Shown here in pieces: positions 1 through 8,601 of a stretch of 64,000 nucleotides of DNA (the stretch's first letter is position 1; every line of letters starts with the position of its first letter). The notes beneath the pieces are model-generated. The model was not told the origin of the DNA, made no database searches, and worked only from the letters and a program-made list of their open reading frames with translations. The position numbers and the translations under genes were made by a program. The DNA is from Photobacterium sp. Ph5 (GTDB taxonomy: Bacteria; Pseudomonadota; Gammaproteobacteria; Enterobacterales; Vibrionaceae), in assembly GCF_022129445.1 (NCBI RefSeq), contig NZ_JADQAQ010000022.1, positions 1 through 64,000 of the forward strand. The letters run 5' to 3'.

Positions 1-54
1 ACTCGTGACCTCAACCTTGGCAAGGTTGCGCTCTACCAACTGAGCTAGTGTCGC
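1..54 (-). tRNA. tRNA-Gly (anticodon GCC), cut by window edge
   Basis: On the minus strand the sequence folds as a 7-nt acceptor arm, a D-arm (AGCTCAGTTGGTAGAGC) and an anticodon stem-loop CAACC-TTGCCAA-GGTTG, giving anticodon GCC. The T-arm begins but the 3' end lies beyond position 1. It follows tRNA-Cys 20 bases away and is probably co-transcribed with it from the promoter at 193-220. Confidence 0.93.
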
Positions 55-74
55 ATTATATTCTCACAAGAGAA

Positions 75-148
75 TGGAGGCGCGTCCCGGAGTCGAACCG
101 AGGTACACGGATTTGCAATCCGCTGCATAGCCACTCTGCCAACGCGCC
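75..148 (-). tRNA. tRNA-Cys (anticodon GCA)
   Basis: Complete cloverleaf on the minus strand. The acceptor stem GGCGCGT pairs with ACGCGCC, the anticodon loop TTGCAAA gives GCA, a GGTTCGACTCC T-arm is present, and an encoded 3' TCCA ends at 75. It is the first gene of a Cys-Gly tRNA unit read leftward. Confidence 0.96.
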
Positions 149-192
149 ATTTTATTCTACCGAGAAGTGAGTTGCTCATCGGTATGGGGTGC

Positions 193-220
193 ATTCTACG
201 TAATGTAGCTTTTGAGTCAA
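193..220 (-). promoter_or_regulatory. sigma-70 promoter of the tRNA-Cys/Gly operon
   Basis: Read on the minus strand: TTGACT (220-215), a 16-nt spacer, TAGAAT (198-193), then a GC-rich GCACCCC segment. The stretch just upstream (about 221-240) is almost pure A/T, like an UP element. A near-consensus promoter with a GC-rich discriminator is typical of stringently controlled tRNA and rRNA operons. Stringent control is inferred from that pattern. Confidence 0.8.
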
Positions 221-320
221 TACTATTTTTTAAAAAATAATGCTAAGCGATTATTTTACAACCAAATTATACAGTTCAGCCTGCGGTTTAGTCATCATGA
301 GATGTAAAAACATCATTACG

Positions 321-1235
321 CTACATCATATCTCGCATTGCTGCTGCTGGTATCACTGCTCTAGAATGGTTCTGTACTTTTAACGTCAACTCTTTCCCGA
401 GATTCAGTGCATAGCGAATACTTTTGCCACTGATCCTTCCGGCAAGATATCCTGCAATAAACGCATTATCAGCAATATAATCAGCTGGCTGTCCTATTGA
501 TTGGATCACAGATATCTTCATCGATGTCTGAGGGGCTTTAAGATCACTAATAGGATAGTCCCTATATTGCTTAATGATCAATTCACAACAATTTGAATGA
601 CTATAACGTTCAATAAGACCAAGGCTTGAACCCCAAATTCGTTGCTCATCTTTAATCTCAATGAAAGCAATATCTATGTAAGGTAATAACTGACATATCC
701 AGTATCTAGCTTGCTGTGGTGTCCACATATGAGGACGATATCGATTATCAAAATAGACTTTTCCACCATCTATTTTATATTTTTCTAGCAGTACCAATAA
801 CGTTGCTTTTGCTTCATCAGTTAATAATGCAAAACTCACAGCACTAATATAAATAGCATGATAATTATATTGACTTAATGCGACTTCAAGCGGTGATGAC
901 TCTATTGAAAAGTAATAACGAGCAGCATTATCTTTATTCCAAAAGTGACGATAACAATGCCCACCTCGATCTGTCTCTATATAGCAAAGATCAGGGAATT
1001 TAGTCGAAAGATACCGAACTAAACTTGTATCAATACCTTCTTGATGCCAGCTTGCTAATAGTGATAGCGATAACTTATCAGTTCCTACAGCGGTAGCGTA
1101 ACTCACAGAAATAGCTCGAGACTGCCCAAGCCGAGACAAATACAATGCAGTATTGGGTACATCTCCACCATACGATGCATACTTAGTTGTGTTATTTATT
1201 TCAACAAGCGCTTCACCAAAGAAAACAATTCTCAC
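321..1235 (-). CDS. PfkB-family sugar kinase, KdgK-like, with degenerate catalytic motif
   Basis: The 304-residue protein resembles 2-dehydro-3-deoxygluconokinase along its whole length: an N-terminal GEALVEI strand, the sugar-binding GGDVPNTALYL motif (about residues 23-33), FPDLCYIETD, FDNRYRPHMW and a C-terminal VIPAAAM. KdgK normally phosphorylates KDG in the Entner-Doudoroff/uronate pathway. However, the PfkB signature TTAAGDSF near the C-terminus, which supplies the catalytic Asp and anion hole, reads DYIADNAF here: the catalytic Asp is Asn257 and the preceding Gly is Asp256. The frame is otherwise intact and of normal length. No other uronate genes are nearby. It is probably inactive as a KDG kinase, or altered in function; family assignment is firm, activity is doubtful. 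Confidence 0.8.
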   Translation of the reverse strand: MRIVFFGEALVEINNTTKYASYGGDVPNTALYLSRLGQSRAISVSYATAVGTDKLSLSLLASWHQEGIDTSLVRYLSTKFPDLCYIETDRGGHCYRHFWNKDNAARYYFSIESSPLEVALSQYNYHAIYISAVSFALLTDEAKATLLVLLEKYKIDGGKVYFDNRYRPHMWTPQQARYWICQLLPYIDIAFIEIKDEQRIWGSSLGLIERYSHSNCCELIIKQYRDYPISDLKAPQTSMKISVIQSIGQPADYIADNAFIAGYLAGRISGKSIRYALNLGKELTLKVQNHSRAVIPAAAMRDMM

Positions 1236-1591
1236 ACTGATACCCCATCGTCAGATATCTAAGATTATGCTTCCATTCATACTTATCGTTATGTCGTTTA
1301 TTAAAGCCTAATACAAATACAACAAATATTGATAATACAATCATCTAGATTTTAAATATTTTCAGCTCATTATATGGAATAAACGTAATCTTCCTCATTG
1401 ATAAAAATATATAATTAGAGCAAAGGCATTTCTGTCTCATTATTTCAAAGAAACACCTTAAATATGAGCAATTATCAGTGCTGTTTTTTGTAGGTAAGAT
1501 CTCATCTTGATATATTTGTATTGCAGCACCTAGTACACAAGGTATGATATTTATTCGTTATTACGTTGTTTAACTAAGGGATTTAGTTTAC
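1236..1591. other. intergenic region, 356 bp
   Basis: AT-rich spacer between the divergently oriented KdgK-like gene and the small membrane protein gene. It should hold the promoters of both. I see no convincing conserved protein, RNA or repeat in it. Confidence 0.5.
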
Positions 1592-1792
1592 ATGGAAGTG
1601 TTAGATTTTATTCAAGCAATTTTATTTGGTCTCGGCGTTCTGCTTTTTGCAATGTCTGCCGGTTTTGCTGTTTCATTCCTAACAGTAAAACATGATGAGG
1701 TTGACGATGTATCTGAAAGCAAAATTGAAGCGAGTTTTTTCTCTGGTGCATGCCTTATCGGTAGTGGTTTTATCGCTTATCTCTTGATGTAA
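1592..1792 (+). CDS. small two-helix membrane protein of unknown function
   Basis: A 66-residue protein with two hydrophobic segments (about residues 8-30 and 48-65) separated by a short, mostly acidic stretch (KHDEVDDVSESKIE). That suggests a small inner-membrane protein whose loop lies on one side. An AAGGGA-like ribosome-binding sequence lies about a dozen bases before the ATG, and a hairpin follows the stop codon, so it is probably its own transcription unit. I do not recognise the family. Its neighbours, a sugar-kinase homologue and a signalling protein, do not suggest a job. Confidence 0.65.
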   Translation: MEVLDFIQAILFGLGVLLFAMSAGFAVSFLTVKHDEVDDVSESKIEASFFSGACLIGSGFIAYLLM

Positions 1793-1822
1793 TTCAATTT
1801 TCAGAATAATTTTACTCATCTT

Positions 1823-1849
1823 TAACGCTTGTACCCGTGACAAGCGTTT
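1823..1849 (+). terminator. hairpin after the small membrane protein gene
   Basis: AACGCTTGT and ACAAGCGTT form a 9-bp stem around a 7-9 nt loop, about 30 nt after the stop codon. Only a weak T tract follows, so termination may be partial. Confidence 0.5.
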
Positions 1850-1996
1850 AATTCCTATTCCGTATGCTTTACCCTCATTTATACGTTAAACTTTCATCTA
1901 TCTATTGCTCAATAGCTGTCTTAACTTTTAATAAGCAATAGAATATTGAATAGAATAATGCCAACTAAATATTTGCCTTAAATAACGGAAGATGTA

Positions 1997-3874
1997 ATGG
2001 AAGCGGAACAAATAGAAATTCTAAATTTTATCTCACAATATCCGCCTTTTGATACTTTGCCAGAAGAGCAACTTCATCATCTTGCTACTGAAATTGAAGT
2101 CGCTTATCACCGTGCGAATACTATGATATTAAATACTGGCGATAGCATTCATGATCTGTTTTTAATCCGAAGTGGTGCTGTTGAAATATACCGCCGTAAA
2201 GGTGAACTCTACAACCGTCTTGATGAAGGTGATATTTTCGGTCAAATGGGCTTGTTAATGAACAACCGAGTCCGAATGCCAGCAAAGGCGCTTGAAGATA
2301 CTCTGCTCTACTGTATTCCCAATAATCTGTTTATTGAGCTGTGTGATAAATACGATAGCTTTGCTGATTTTGTTGAAGTAGAAGATGGTGCCCGTTTACG
2401 TCATGCTGTATCAAGTCAGCATGATGAAAATGATCTCACCACATCAAAGCTAAGGACTTTAATCACTCGTGATGCCGTCATTATTGATCAAAATGAAACC
2501 ATTCAAACAGCAGCACAAACAATGGCTGAAGAAGGCGTTTCTGCATTATTGCTCAGTGACAGTAATGCTACTGATGACGATGATGATAACGATTATGTCA
2601 CTGGTATTATTACCGATAGAGATTTGTGCACTCGAGTATTAGCTGAAGGTGTTTCAACCTCGAACCCTGTTTCCTCTGTCATGACTGCAGAACCAATAAC
2701 ACTCGATCATAATGCTTATGTATTTGAAGCGATGTTGACCATGCTACGCTATAACATCCATCATTTACCGGTGCTTAGAAATAAACAACCTGTGGGGGTG
2801 ATTAGTGTTTCTGATATTGTTCGTTATGAATCTCAAAATAGCTTACTGCTAGTAAGTAGTATTTATCAGCAGCAGTCTGTTGAAGAACTGATCCAATTAT
2901 CAGCTCAAGTTAAAGACTGCTTTGTGCGTATGGTTAATGAAGATGCTAATTCGCATATGATTGGTAGTGCAATGGCAGAAATTGGTCGTAGTTTTAAACA
3001 GCGTTTATTAGAGTTAGCAGAAGAAAAATTAGGTCCCCCCCCTATCCAATACTGTTTCTTAGCCCTAGGCTCTATGGCTAGAGATGAACAGTTAATTGTT
3101 ACAGACCAAGATAATGCCATTATTCTCGATAATTCCTTCGATCATGATAAGCATAATGCGTACTTTGAAGCTCTCGCGACTTTTGTTTGTGATGGCCTTG
3201 CTGCATGTGGTTATAGCTATTGTACTGGTGGTATTATGGCGACTAACCCTGAATGGCGTAAAACACGTCATGAATGGGAGCAATGCTTTGCTGATTGGAT
3301 CGATAATCCAAAACCTCAAGCGCTATTAAATAGCTCTATCTTTTTTGACTTAGGTGGTGTTTGGGGAAGATTACGTTGGGCTAAACAACTTAATGGTTTT
3401 ATTGTTCGTCGTGCTCGTAATAGCCCACGCTTTTTAGCTTGTCTTGCCCGTAATGCGATAAATCGCACCCCACCATTAGGTTTCTTTAAAGATTTCGTGA
3501 TGGAAAAAGATGGGCGTCATAATAACTCAATTAATCTCAAACGCCGCGGCACAGCGCCATTAGCTGATTTAATCCGTGTGCATGCCCTTGCGGTAGGATC
3601 TCGTTCACAAAATTCATTAGAACGTTTAGACGATATTATTGAAAGTGGGATTTTACCACCAGGACGTGCACAAGATCTTCGTGATGCTATGGAATATATT
3701 TCATTAGTGCGTATTCGCCACCAAGCGCTTGATGTCGAAGAAGGACAAGAGCCCGATAATAGTATTGAGCCTGAAAATATGTCTGATTTTGAACGTCGTA
3801 ATCTTAAAGATGCTTTTCAAATTTTAAGTAAAGCCCAAAACTTCGTGAAATATCGCTACCAAGCGACACGATAA
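1997..3874 (+). CDS. cNMP-binding / CBS-pair / DUF294 nucleotidyltransferase-like protein
   Basis: The 625-residue protein is modular. A cyclic-nucleotide-binding fold spans about residues 15-115 (the FLIRSGAVEIYR and GDIFGQMGLL strands are visible). Two CBS motifs follow at about 152-280 (GIITDRDLCTRVL; LPVLRNKQPVGVISVSDIV). A DUF294 nucleotidyltransferase-like domain comes next, with ALGSMARDEQLIVTDQDN at about 355-372, and then the DUF294 C-terminal helical domain. An acidic run (about residues 193-199, DDDDDND) is inserted in the first CBS motif. The family is thought to be cytosolic and signalling-related, with an unknown reaction. It sits 12 nt upstream of a DnaQ-type exonuclease gene, forming an operon. 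Domain calls are firm; the ligand and target are unknown. Confidence 0.88.
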   Translation: MEAEQIEILNFISQYPPFDTLPEEQLHHLATEIEVAYHRANTMILNTGDSIHDLFLIRSGAVEIYRRKGELYNRLDEGDIFGQMGLLMNNRVRMPAKALEDTLLYCIPNNLFIELCDKYDSFADFVEVEDGARLRHAVSSQHDENDLTTSKLRTLITRDAVIIDQNETIQTAAQTMAEEGVSALLLSDSNATDDDDDNDYVTGIITDRDLCTRVLAEGVSTSNPVSSVMTAEPITLDHNAYVFEAMLTMLRYNIHHLPVLRNKQPVGVISVSDIVRYESQNSLLLVSSIYQQQSVEELIQLSAQVKDCFVRMVNEDANSHMIGSAMAEIGRSFKQRLLELAEEKLGPPPIQYCFLALGSMARDEQLIVTDQDNAIILDNSFDHDKHNAYFEALATFVCDGLAACGYSYCTGGIMATNPEWRKTRHEWEQCFADWIDNPKPQALLNSSIFFDLGGVWGRLRWAKQLNGFIVRRARNSPRFLACLARNAINRTPPLGFFKDFVMEKDGRHNNSINLKRRGTAPLADLIRVHALAVGSRSQNSLERLDDIIESGILPPGRAQDLRDAMEYISLVRIRHQALDVEEGQEPDNSIEPENMSDFERRNLKDAFQILSKAQNFVKYRYQATR

Positions 3875-3886
3875 GGGTAACTAAGT

Positions 3887-4636
3887 ATGTTTAGAGAAGC
3901 ATTTAAAAAAGCATCATCAGCACACTTTATTCGTAATACTCCTATTGTGGATTGGCAAAAGAAGTTTACAGAACTTGCCCATGATGCAAACGATCAACGC
4001 ATTAAACAATATTATCAGCATGGTATTTTTAATGGCGATACCCCATTAAAAGAAATTGAATTTGTTGCTTTAGACTTTGAAACAACAGGGCTTAATGCTA
4101 ATAAAGATGACATCATTAGTGTTGGGCTTGTTCCCTTCACCATTAATCGTATTTTTTGCAAACAATCACAACATTGGGTAGTAAAGCCAAAAGCAAAATT
4201 GGATGAAGATTCAGTTATTATTCACGGTATTACACACTCCGATGTTCAAACTGCACCAGATATACGTCGAATTTTAGAAGCTGTATTAGATTCTTTAGCT
4301 GGAAAAGTCGTCGTTGTGCATTACAAAGCCATTGAGCGACAGTTTATGGATAAAGCATTAAGAGTGCGATTAAACGAAGGTATTCAGTTTCCAGTTGTTG
4401 ATACATTAGCCCTTGAGGCACATATCCAAAATCAGCAATACAGTGGTATATGGGCTCGATTAAAGGGAAAAAAACCAGGATCTGTTCGATTAGGAAAATG
4501 TAGAATTCGATATGGATTGCCTGCTTACCAGCCCCATCATGCATTAACAGATGCATTAGCAACCGCTGAGTTATTACAAGCGCAAATTGCCTATCACCTC
4601 ACCCCTGATACGCCAATTAATCAAATTTGGGAGTAA
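3887..4636 (+). CDS. DEDDh 3'-5' exonuclease, DnaQ family
   Basis: A 249-residue protein with all DEDDh elements: DFETTGL (ExoI, about residue 63, supplying Asp and Glu), IHGIT, VVVHYKAIERQFMDKAL (ExoII-like region) and HHALTDALATAEL (ExoIII, His and Asp). Such proteins remove nucleotides from 3' ends of DNA or RNA with two metal ions. It lies 12 nt after the DUF294 gene and is probably translated from the same message. A strong terminator follows the stop directly. About 55 residues precede the nuclease fold. It could be a proofreading-like or an RNA-processing enzyme; the sequence does not decide. Confidence 0.88.
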   Translation: MFREAFKKASSAHFIRNTPIVDWQKKFTELAHDANDQRIKQYYQHGIFNGDTPLKEIEFVALDFETTGLNANKDDIISVGLVPFTINRIFCKQSQHWVVKPKAKLDEDSVIIHGITHSDVQTAPDIRRILEAVLDSLAGKVVVVHYKAIERQFMDKALRVRLNEGIQFPVVDTLALEAHIQNQQYSGIWARLKGKKPGSVRLGKCRIRYGLPAYQPHHALTDALATAELLQAQIAYHLTPDTPINQIWE

Positions 4637-4668
4637 AAAAACCGCAGTATGAATACTGCGGTTTTCAT
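4637..4668. terminator. rho-independent terminator, probably bidirectional
   Basis: A 10-bp perfect stem, AACCGCAGTA paired with TACTGCGGTT, has a 4-nt loop and is flanked by A-run and T-run. It directly follows the exonuclease stop and faces the end of the convergent BCCT gene, so it can serve both. Confidence 0.9.
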
Positions 4669-4698
4669 TATCATTGACGTCTAGATAACCATATACAA

Positions 4699-6273
4699 TT
4701 ACTTGTATTTCTCTGTTCTAAAGCCAAGTAATAAGCTTACGCACATCAACAATAATATAATAGTGAAAGGCAGTGCCGTTGAAATAGTACCCGCTTGAAG
4801 CGCTTGAATAGCCTGAGTACCACCAACCCATAGTAATGCAATGGCGATTAAACCTTCGATAACAGCCCAAAATACACGTTGTGCTACAGGGTTATCAACT
4901 TTACCGCCTGCAGTAATACTATCAATAACCAAAGACCCTGAATCTGATGACGTGATAAAGAACACCAATACAAGACAAACGGCAATCACAGATAAGATAG
5001 TACCAAATGGTAGTGCATCAAACATCTGGAACATTGCCAGTGGTACTTCAGTAATACCATTTTGACCTAAAGACCCAATACCATCCATCACTTGGTGAAT
5101 CGCTTGACCACCAAATACTGACATCCAAATAGTTGTAACCACTGTAGGAACAATTAAGACTGCAATTAAGAATTCACGAACAGTACGACCTTTTGAAATA
5201 CGCGCAATAAATGAGCCTACAAATGGCGACCATGAAATCCACCATGCCCAGTATACAATTGTCCAACCGTGCAACCAGGCTTGGTCTGTACGTCCATATG
5301 GATTACTTAGCGAAATGAAATTCTCTACATATCCCATAATTGTTGTTGGGATCGTATGCATAGAAACAGCAAAACCAACAGCACCAACGAAAACAAGAAG
5401 CACTAATGCCACCAGCATATTGATATTACTTAGCAATTTAACACCAGAATCAATACCTTGTGCTACTGAGTAAATGGCAATTAAAGTAACAACAACAATA
5501 ATACCAATCTGTAACCCTAAACCACCGTGTGTACCAAACACATGATTAATACCACTTGCCGCTTGTTGAGCGCCAAGCCCTAATGATGTTGCTAGGCCAA
5601 ATAACGTCGCAAGCACAGCGAGGATATCAACAATATGTCCAGCCCAGCCCCAAGTACGATCACCAAGGATAGGATAAAACACAGATCGAATAGAAAGAGG
5701 TAAGCCTTTATTATAAGCAAAAAATGCCATTGAAAGAGCTACAACGCCATAAATAGCCCATGGGTGTAAACCCCAGTGATACATAGTTGCACCCATTGCA
5801 ACTTTAAAGGCTTCTGGCGTTTCAGGTGTTACGTTTAGCGGCGTTGAACCACCCCAACCGGTATAATAAGCTGTTGGTTCTGCAACACTCCAAAACATTA
5901 AACCAATACCCATACCTGCGGCAAAAAGCATTGATAACCAAGATAAGGTTGAATGTTCAGATTCAGCTTCTTTACCACCAAGTCGAATTCGACCATAAGG
6001 AGAAATGATGAGGCCTAAACAGAAGATAACGAAGAAATTACCAGCCAAAAGAAACATGGTATCGAATTTATTAACGATAGCATTTTTGACACTATCTAAC
6101 GCTGCTTTTGCTGTTGCAGGATCGCTAATAAGAATTGCAGCTAAAAAGAGAACAATTAATCCTGCACTAACGCCAAATACCGCATTATGGACATCAAAGC
6201 CCCATTTTTGGACATTATCTTGTCCAATCGTATAATCGGTATTATTAATACTATATTTATCGTGCTTACTCAT
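4699..6273 (-). CDS. BCCT-family betaine/carnitine/choline transporter
   Basis: The 524-residue inner-membrane protein has about 12 hydrophobic segments and the BCCT landmarks: the glycine-rich stretch AAGMGIGLMFWSVAEP (about residues 116-131) in the Na+-binding region, and the Trp-rich TM8 substrate-box segment WAWWISWSPFVGSFIARISKG followed by RTVREF. These transporters take up quaternary ammonium compatible solutes with Na+ or H+ and are common osmoprotectant importers in marine bacteria. Both termini are short, so there is no long regulatory tail like that of BetP. The substrate cannot be read from sequence. It is monocistronic with a ~550-bp upstream spacer. Confidence 0.92.
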   Translation of the reverse strand: MSKHDKYSINNTDYTIGQDNVQKWGFDVHNAVFGVSAGLIVLFLAAILISDPATAKAALDSVKNAIVNKFDTMFLLAGNFFVIFCLGLIISPYGRIRLGGKEAESEHSTLSWLSMLFAAGMGIGLMFWSVAEPTAYYTGWGGSTPLNVTPETPEAFKVAMGATMYHWGLHPWAIYGVVALSMAFFAYNKGLPLSIRSVFYPILGDRTWGWAGHIVDILAVLATLFGLATSLGLGAQQAASGINHVFGTHGGLGLQIGIIVVVTLIAIYSVAQGIDSGVKLLSNINMLVALVLLVFVGAVGFAVSMHTIPTTIMGYVENFISLSNPYGRTDQAWLHGWTIVYWAWWISWSPFVGSFIARISKGRTVREFLIAVLIVPTVVTTIWMSVFGGQAIHQVMDGIGSLGQNGITEVPLAMFQMFDALPFGTILSVIAVCLVLVFFITSSDSGSLVIDSITAGGKVDNPVAQRVFWAVIEGLIAIALLWVGGTQAIQALQAGTISTALPFTIILLLMCVSLLLGFRTEKYK

Positions 6274-6822
6274 TTATTAAGTCCCGTTATGATTACAACT
6301 CAAACCAACAATACTTAGTCCTGTAAATAAAATTTGAGCCGCAATATATAACCATTTGATCATTATAACTGTCAATAGATAGCTTAATCGTCTAAAAACA
6401 ATTCATTTATTATAAAAAAACAACCCATCCCATAAAAAATAGTGATAACAGTAAAAAATTTAGTGGCACTTTACATTGTGCTCTAATCACTACCCTATCT
6501 ACTTTAGACTGTTTTTTTATCATTGACGGATAAATATAGAATTATCATTGCCGTTCTGTTTTTCTTTCGATTCATAAGCTTATAACTTAAGCTATAATTT
6601 ATAAAACATTCAATCATCAACGTTATGTTACTCCTGTAAATAACTTCCTATTATTAATCACTACATAAGTTAGCAAAATAAAAATAGAGATTGAAAAATA
6701 CCGATTAAGTAGAAATAGTCTGCGACTTCGTAATGCTATTTATCAATAATGTGAGAATATTTGCTTAAAAAAATAATCCAATGCTGTTTTTTTATACATA
6801 CTACAATTAAAACACCCCCTCA
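6274..6822. other. intergenic region, 549 bp
   Basis: Very AT-rich spacer upstream of the BCCT gene and downstream of the small zinc-ribbon gene. It should contain the BCCT promoter. I see no ORF with protein-family resemblance, no RNA fold I can support and no repeat. Confidence 0.45.
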
Positions 6823-7029
6823 CTACGCGAAGTCTAAATGAATATGAGTACAACCTTTTTTACATGCAATCCCTGGTTGATCGCTTTTTTCAGGGGGAAC
6901 TAAAAATAATGATTGCCCACATTCATTGCACTTAACCACTTTACCTTGCATGACTTTTTTAATAATAGCTTGTTGGTCACCAAACGATCGTTTAGCCTGT
7001 TTATTTAATTGAGAAAAATCGAGCTTCAT
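6823..7029 (-). CDS. small zinc-ribbon-like protein
   Basis: A 68-residue protein with an N-terminal basic helix (FSQLNKQAKRSFGDQQAI) and two Cys pairs, CNEC at about residues 38-41 and CKKGC at about 56-60, spaced like a zinc ribbon and followed by HIHLDF. It is probably a small metal-binding cytosolic protein. I recognise the general type but not a named family. It lies 59 nt downstream of the glutaredoxin gene on the same strand, but a hairpin terminator sits between, so co-expression would be by read-through. Confidence 0.65.
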   Translation of the reverse strand: MKLDFSQLNKQAKRSFGDQQAIIKKVMQGKVVKCNECGQSLFLVPPEKSDQPGIACKKGCTHIHLDFA

Positions 7030-7063
7030 AATACTGACTCTAATACATGGATATTCATAGATA

Positions 7064-7084
7064 TAAAAAAGGGCTTTTCAGCCC
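7064..7084 (-). terminator. terminator after the glutaredoxin gene
   Basis: On the minus strand GGGCT-GAAA-AGCCC is followed by a run of seven T, starting a few bases after the glutaredoxin stop codon. Short stem, but classic form. Confidence 0.7.
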
Positions 7085-7088
7085 ATTT

Positions 7089-7406
7089 TTATAATTCAAA
7101 ATCATCAAATTCTGTTGCTTCTACTTGACGCTCTAAAAAAGCAACTAAGTCATCATGACCACCGATATATTTACCATCTAAGATAATTTGAGGTACTGTG
7201 CGAACCGTTAGCCCTGTTTTTTGCTCAATAAAATCAACCATCACTAATTTTGATAAGTTTTTCCCCAAAACAAGTGTTGTATAGTCGATGCCACGATCAT
7301 CAAGTAATACTTTTGCTTTTACACAAAACGGACAATTCGGCTGTGTGATTACTAAATTGTCGTATTGCTCAAGCTGTTCGATCGTTACATTTTTTGCTTC
7401 AGTCAT
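7089..7406 (-). CDS. glutaredoxin
   Basis: A 105-residue thioredoxin-fold protein with the dithiol active site CPFC (about residues 21-24), the cis-Pro TVPQI motif and the glutathione-binding GGHDDL motif, in the right order and spacing. Glutaredoxins reduce disulfides and mixed glutathione disulfides in the cytosol using GSH. The acidic tail (EATEFDDFEL) and the ~30-residue spacing between CPFC and TVPQI resemble phage- or Vibrio-type glutaredoxins more than E. coli GrxA. The start is supported by position. The gene ends in its own terminator. Confidence 0.9.
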   Translation of the reverse strand: MTEAKNVTIEQLEQYDNLVITQPNCPFCVKAKVLLDDRGIDYTTLVLGKNLSKLVMVDFIEQKTGLTVRTVPQIILDGKYIGGHDDLVAFLERQVEATEFDDFEL

Positions 7407-7855
7407 AACAATGCCACTTCTTTATATGATATTAGTGAGTCAAGATAATTGAAACTTGCGTGAGAGTAAAACATCTACTTCACACCTGTTTACTATCTAA
7501 ACAATATGTAATTTTAGTTGCATTGTTCATTTTCTATTCGCAATTACCCACTATAACCAAAAGAATAGAACTTACACTTTAACAATAAACACATAAGCCA
7601 CTGTTTTATAAAATAAAAACCAATGACTCAAAAAAAATAGCATCGTATAAAAGTTAACAAATTTTAACCTTTAGCATGTTGATCATTCATCCAAAATAGA
7701 TGATATTGAATACCTCATTACCGTTACCTGTTTACCAATTCCTTTTATATTCAGACACTAGCAACGGACAATCAAAAGCATCAAAACAAACAATAATAAA
7801 ACGCTTTTTACACGGAATTTAACTACTCTGTAATCACAGAGTTAAGGAGAAAGTT
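7407..7855. other. intergenic region, 449 bp
   Basis: AT-rich divergent spacer between the glutaredoxin and AMMECR1 genes, presumably carrying both promoters. The only structured element I see is the hairpin at 7825-7842 just before the AMMECR1 ribosome-binding site. Confidence 0.5.
7825..7842 (+). promoter_or_regulatory. hairpin abutting the AMMECR1 ribosome-binding site
   Basis: ACTCTGT-AATC-ACAGAGT is a perfect 7-bp stem with a 4-nt loop. It ends one base before the TAAGGAGA Shine-Dalgarno sequence of the gene starting at 7856. It could be a dyad operator or a translational control hairpin; neither is shown. Confidence 0.5.
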
Positions 7856-8479
7856 GTGGATATCATCACTACCCCTACCCCACATACATATAATAAAGGT
7901 GAGCTAACTCAGTTGCTTGATATTGCTCGTAATGCTATTCAAGACCACTTTTCAGACCATACTATTGATGCACCTAGCCTTAATCACTACACCCGAAAGA
8001 TGCAACAACATGCTGCATGCTTTGTCACTTTAGAAGTAAATAATGAACTCCAAGGATCTATGGGGACAACTATCGCTTCGCGCCCATTAGTCATTGAAGT
8101 ACACAATAAAGCGATTGCTAGTGCATATGAGGATCGTCGCTTTATGCCTCTTTCTGAAGAGCAACTTGATCAATTAACAATTGAGGTCGAAGTATTATCA
8201 CCACTTGAAACACTGGCAATTAACTCTCATCAAGCCTTGGTTGAACATTTACACGCATTCCAAAGCCAACAAGGTATCATGTTAATTGATCGCTACACAC
8301 AAACAATAATGCTGCCAAGTGCGTGGCGCAGAGGGTTGACACCAGAGCATTTTGTACAACAATTAAAACAAAAAGCAGGTTGGTCACCTACCTACTGGTC
8401 TCCTAATATGATTGTTAAAACCTTTACCACCTGCGCACTTAAAGAAAAATACGCCAAAATTCGTAGTAAATATTTCTAA
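7856..8479 (+). CDS. AMMECR1 domain protein (AmmeMemoRadiSam system protein A)
   Basis: A 207-residue single-domain protein. The AMMECR1 fold is visible through LQGSMGTTIASRPLVIEVHNKAIASAYEDRRFMPLSEEQ (about 62-100), then a strand LTIEVEVLSPLETL and the late GIMLIDRYTQTIMLPSAW and WSPTYWSP region. AMMECR1, MEMO1 and a radical SAM enzyme usually form a three-gene set of unknown chemistry; neither partner is adjacent here. The start is GTG (7856), chosen because TAAGGAGA stands 6 nt before it and the preceding hairpin excludes an earlier start. Family call is strong, function unknown. Confidence 0.88.
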   Translation: MDIITTPTPHTYNKGELTQLLDIARNAIQDHFSDHTIDAPSLNHYTRKMQQHAACFVTLEVNNELQGSMGTTIASRPLVIEVHNKAIASAYEDRRFMPLSEEQLDQLTIEVEVLSPLETLAINSHQALVEHLHAFQSQQGIMLIDRYTQTIMLPSAWRRGLTPEHFVQQLKQKAGWSPTYWSPNMIVKTFTTCALKEKYAKIRSKYF

Positions 8480-8601
8480 TAGCCAAAGCAAGCAGCAGTA
8501 ATGACTGTTGTTTGCTTATTCAGAACTTTTCAGTACTTTCTTCATCATATTTAGCCCATACTGTTTCAATCTTAATCAACTTTTATATGGATGAATAACT
8601 T

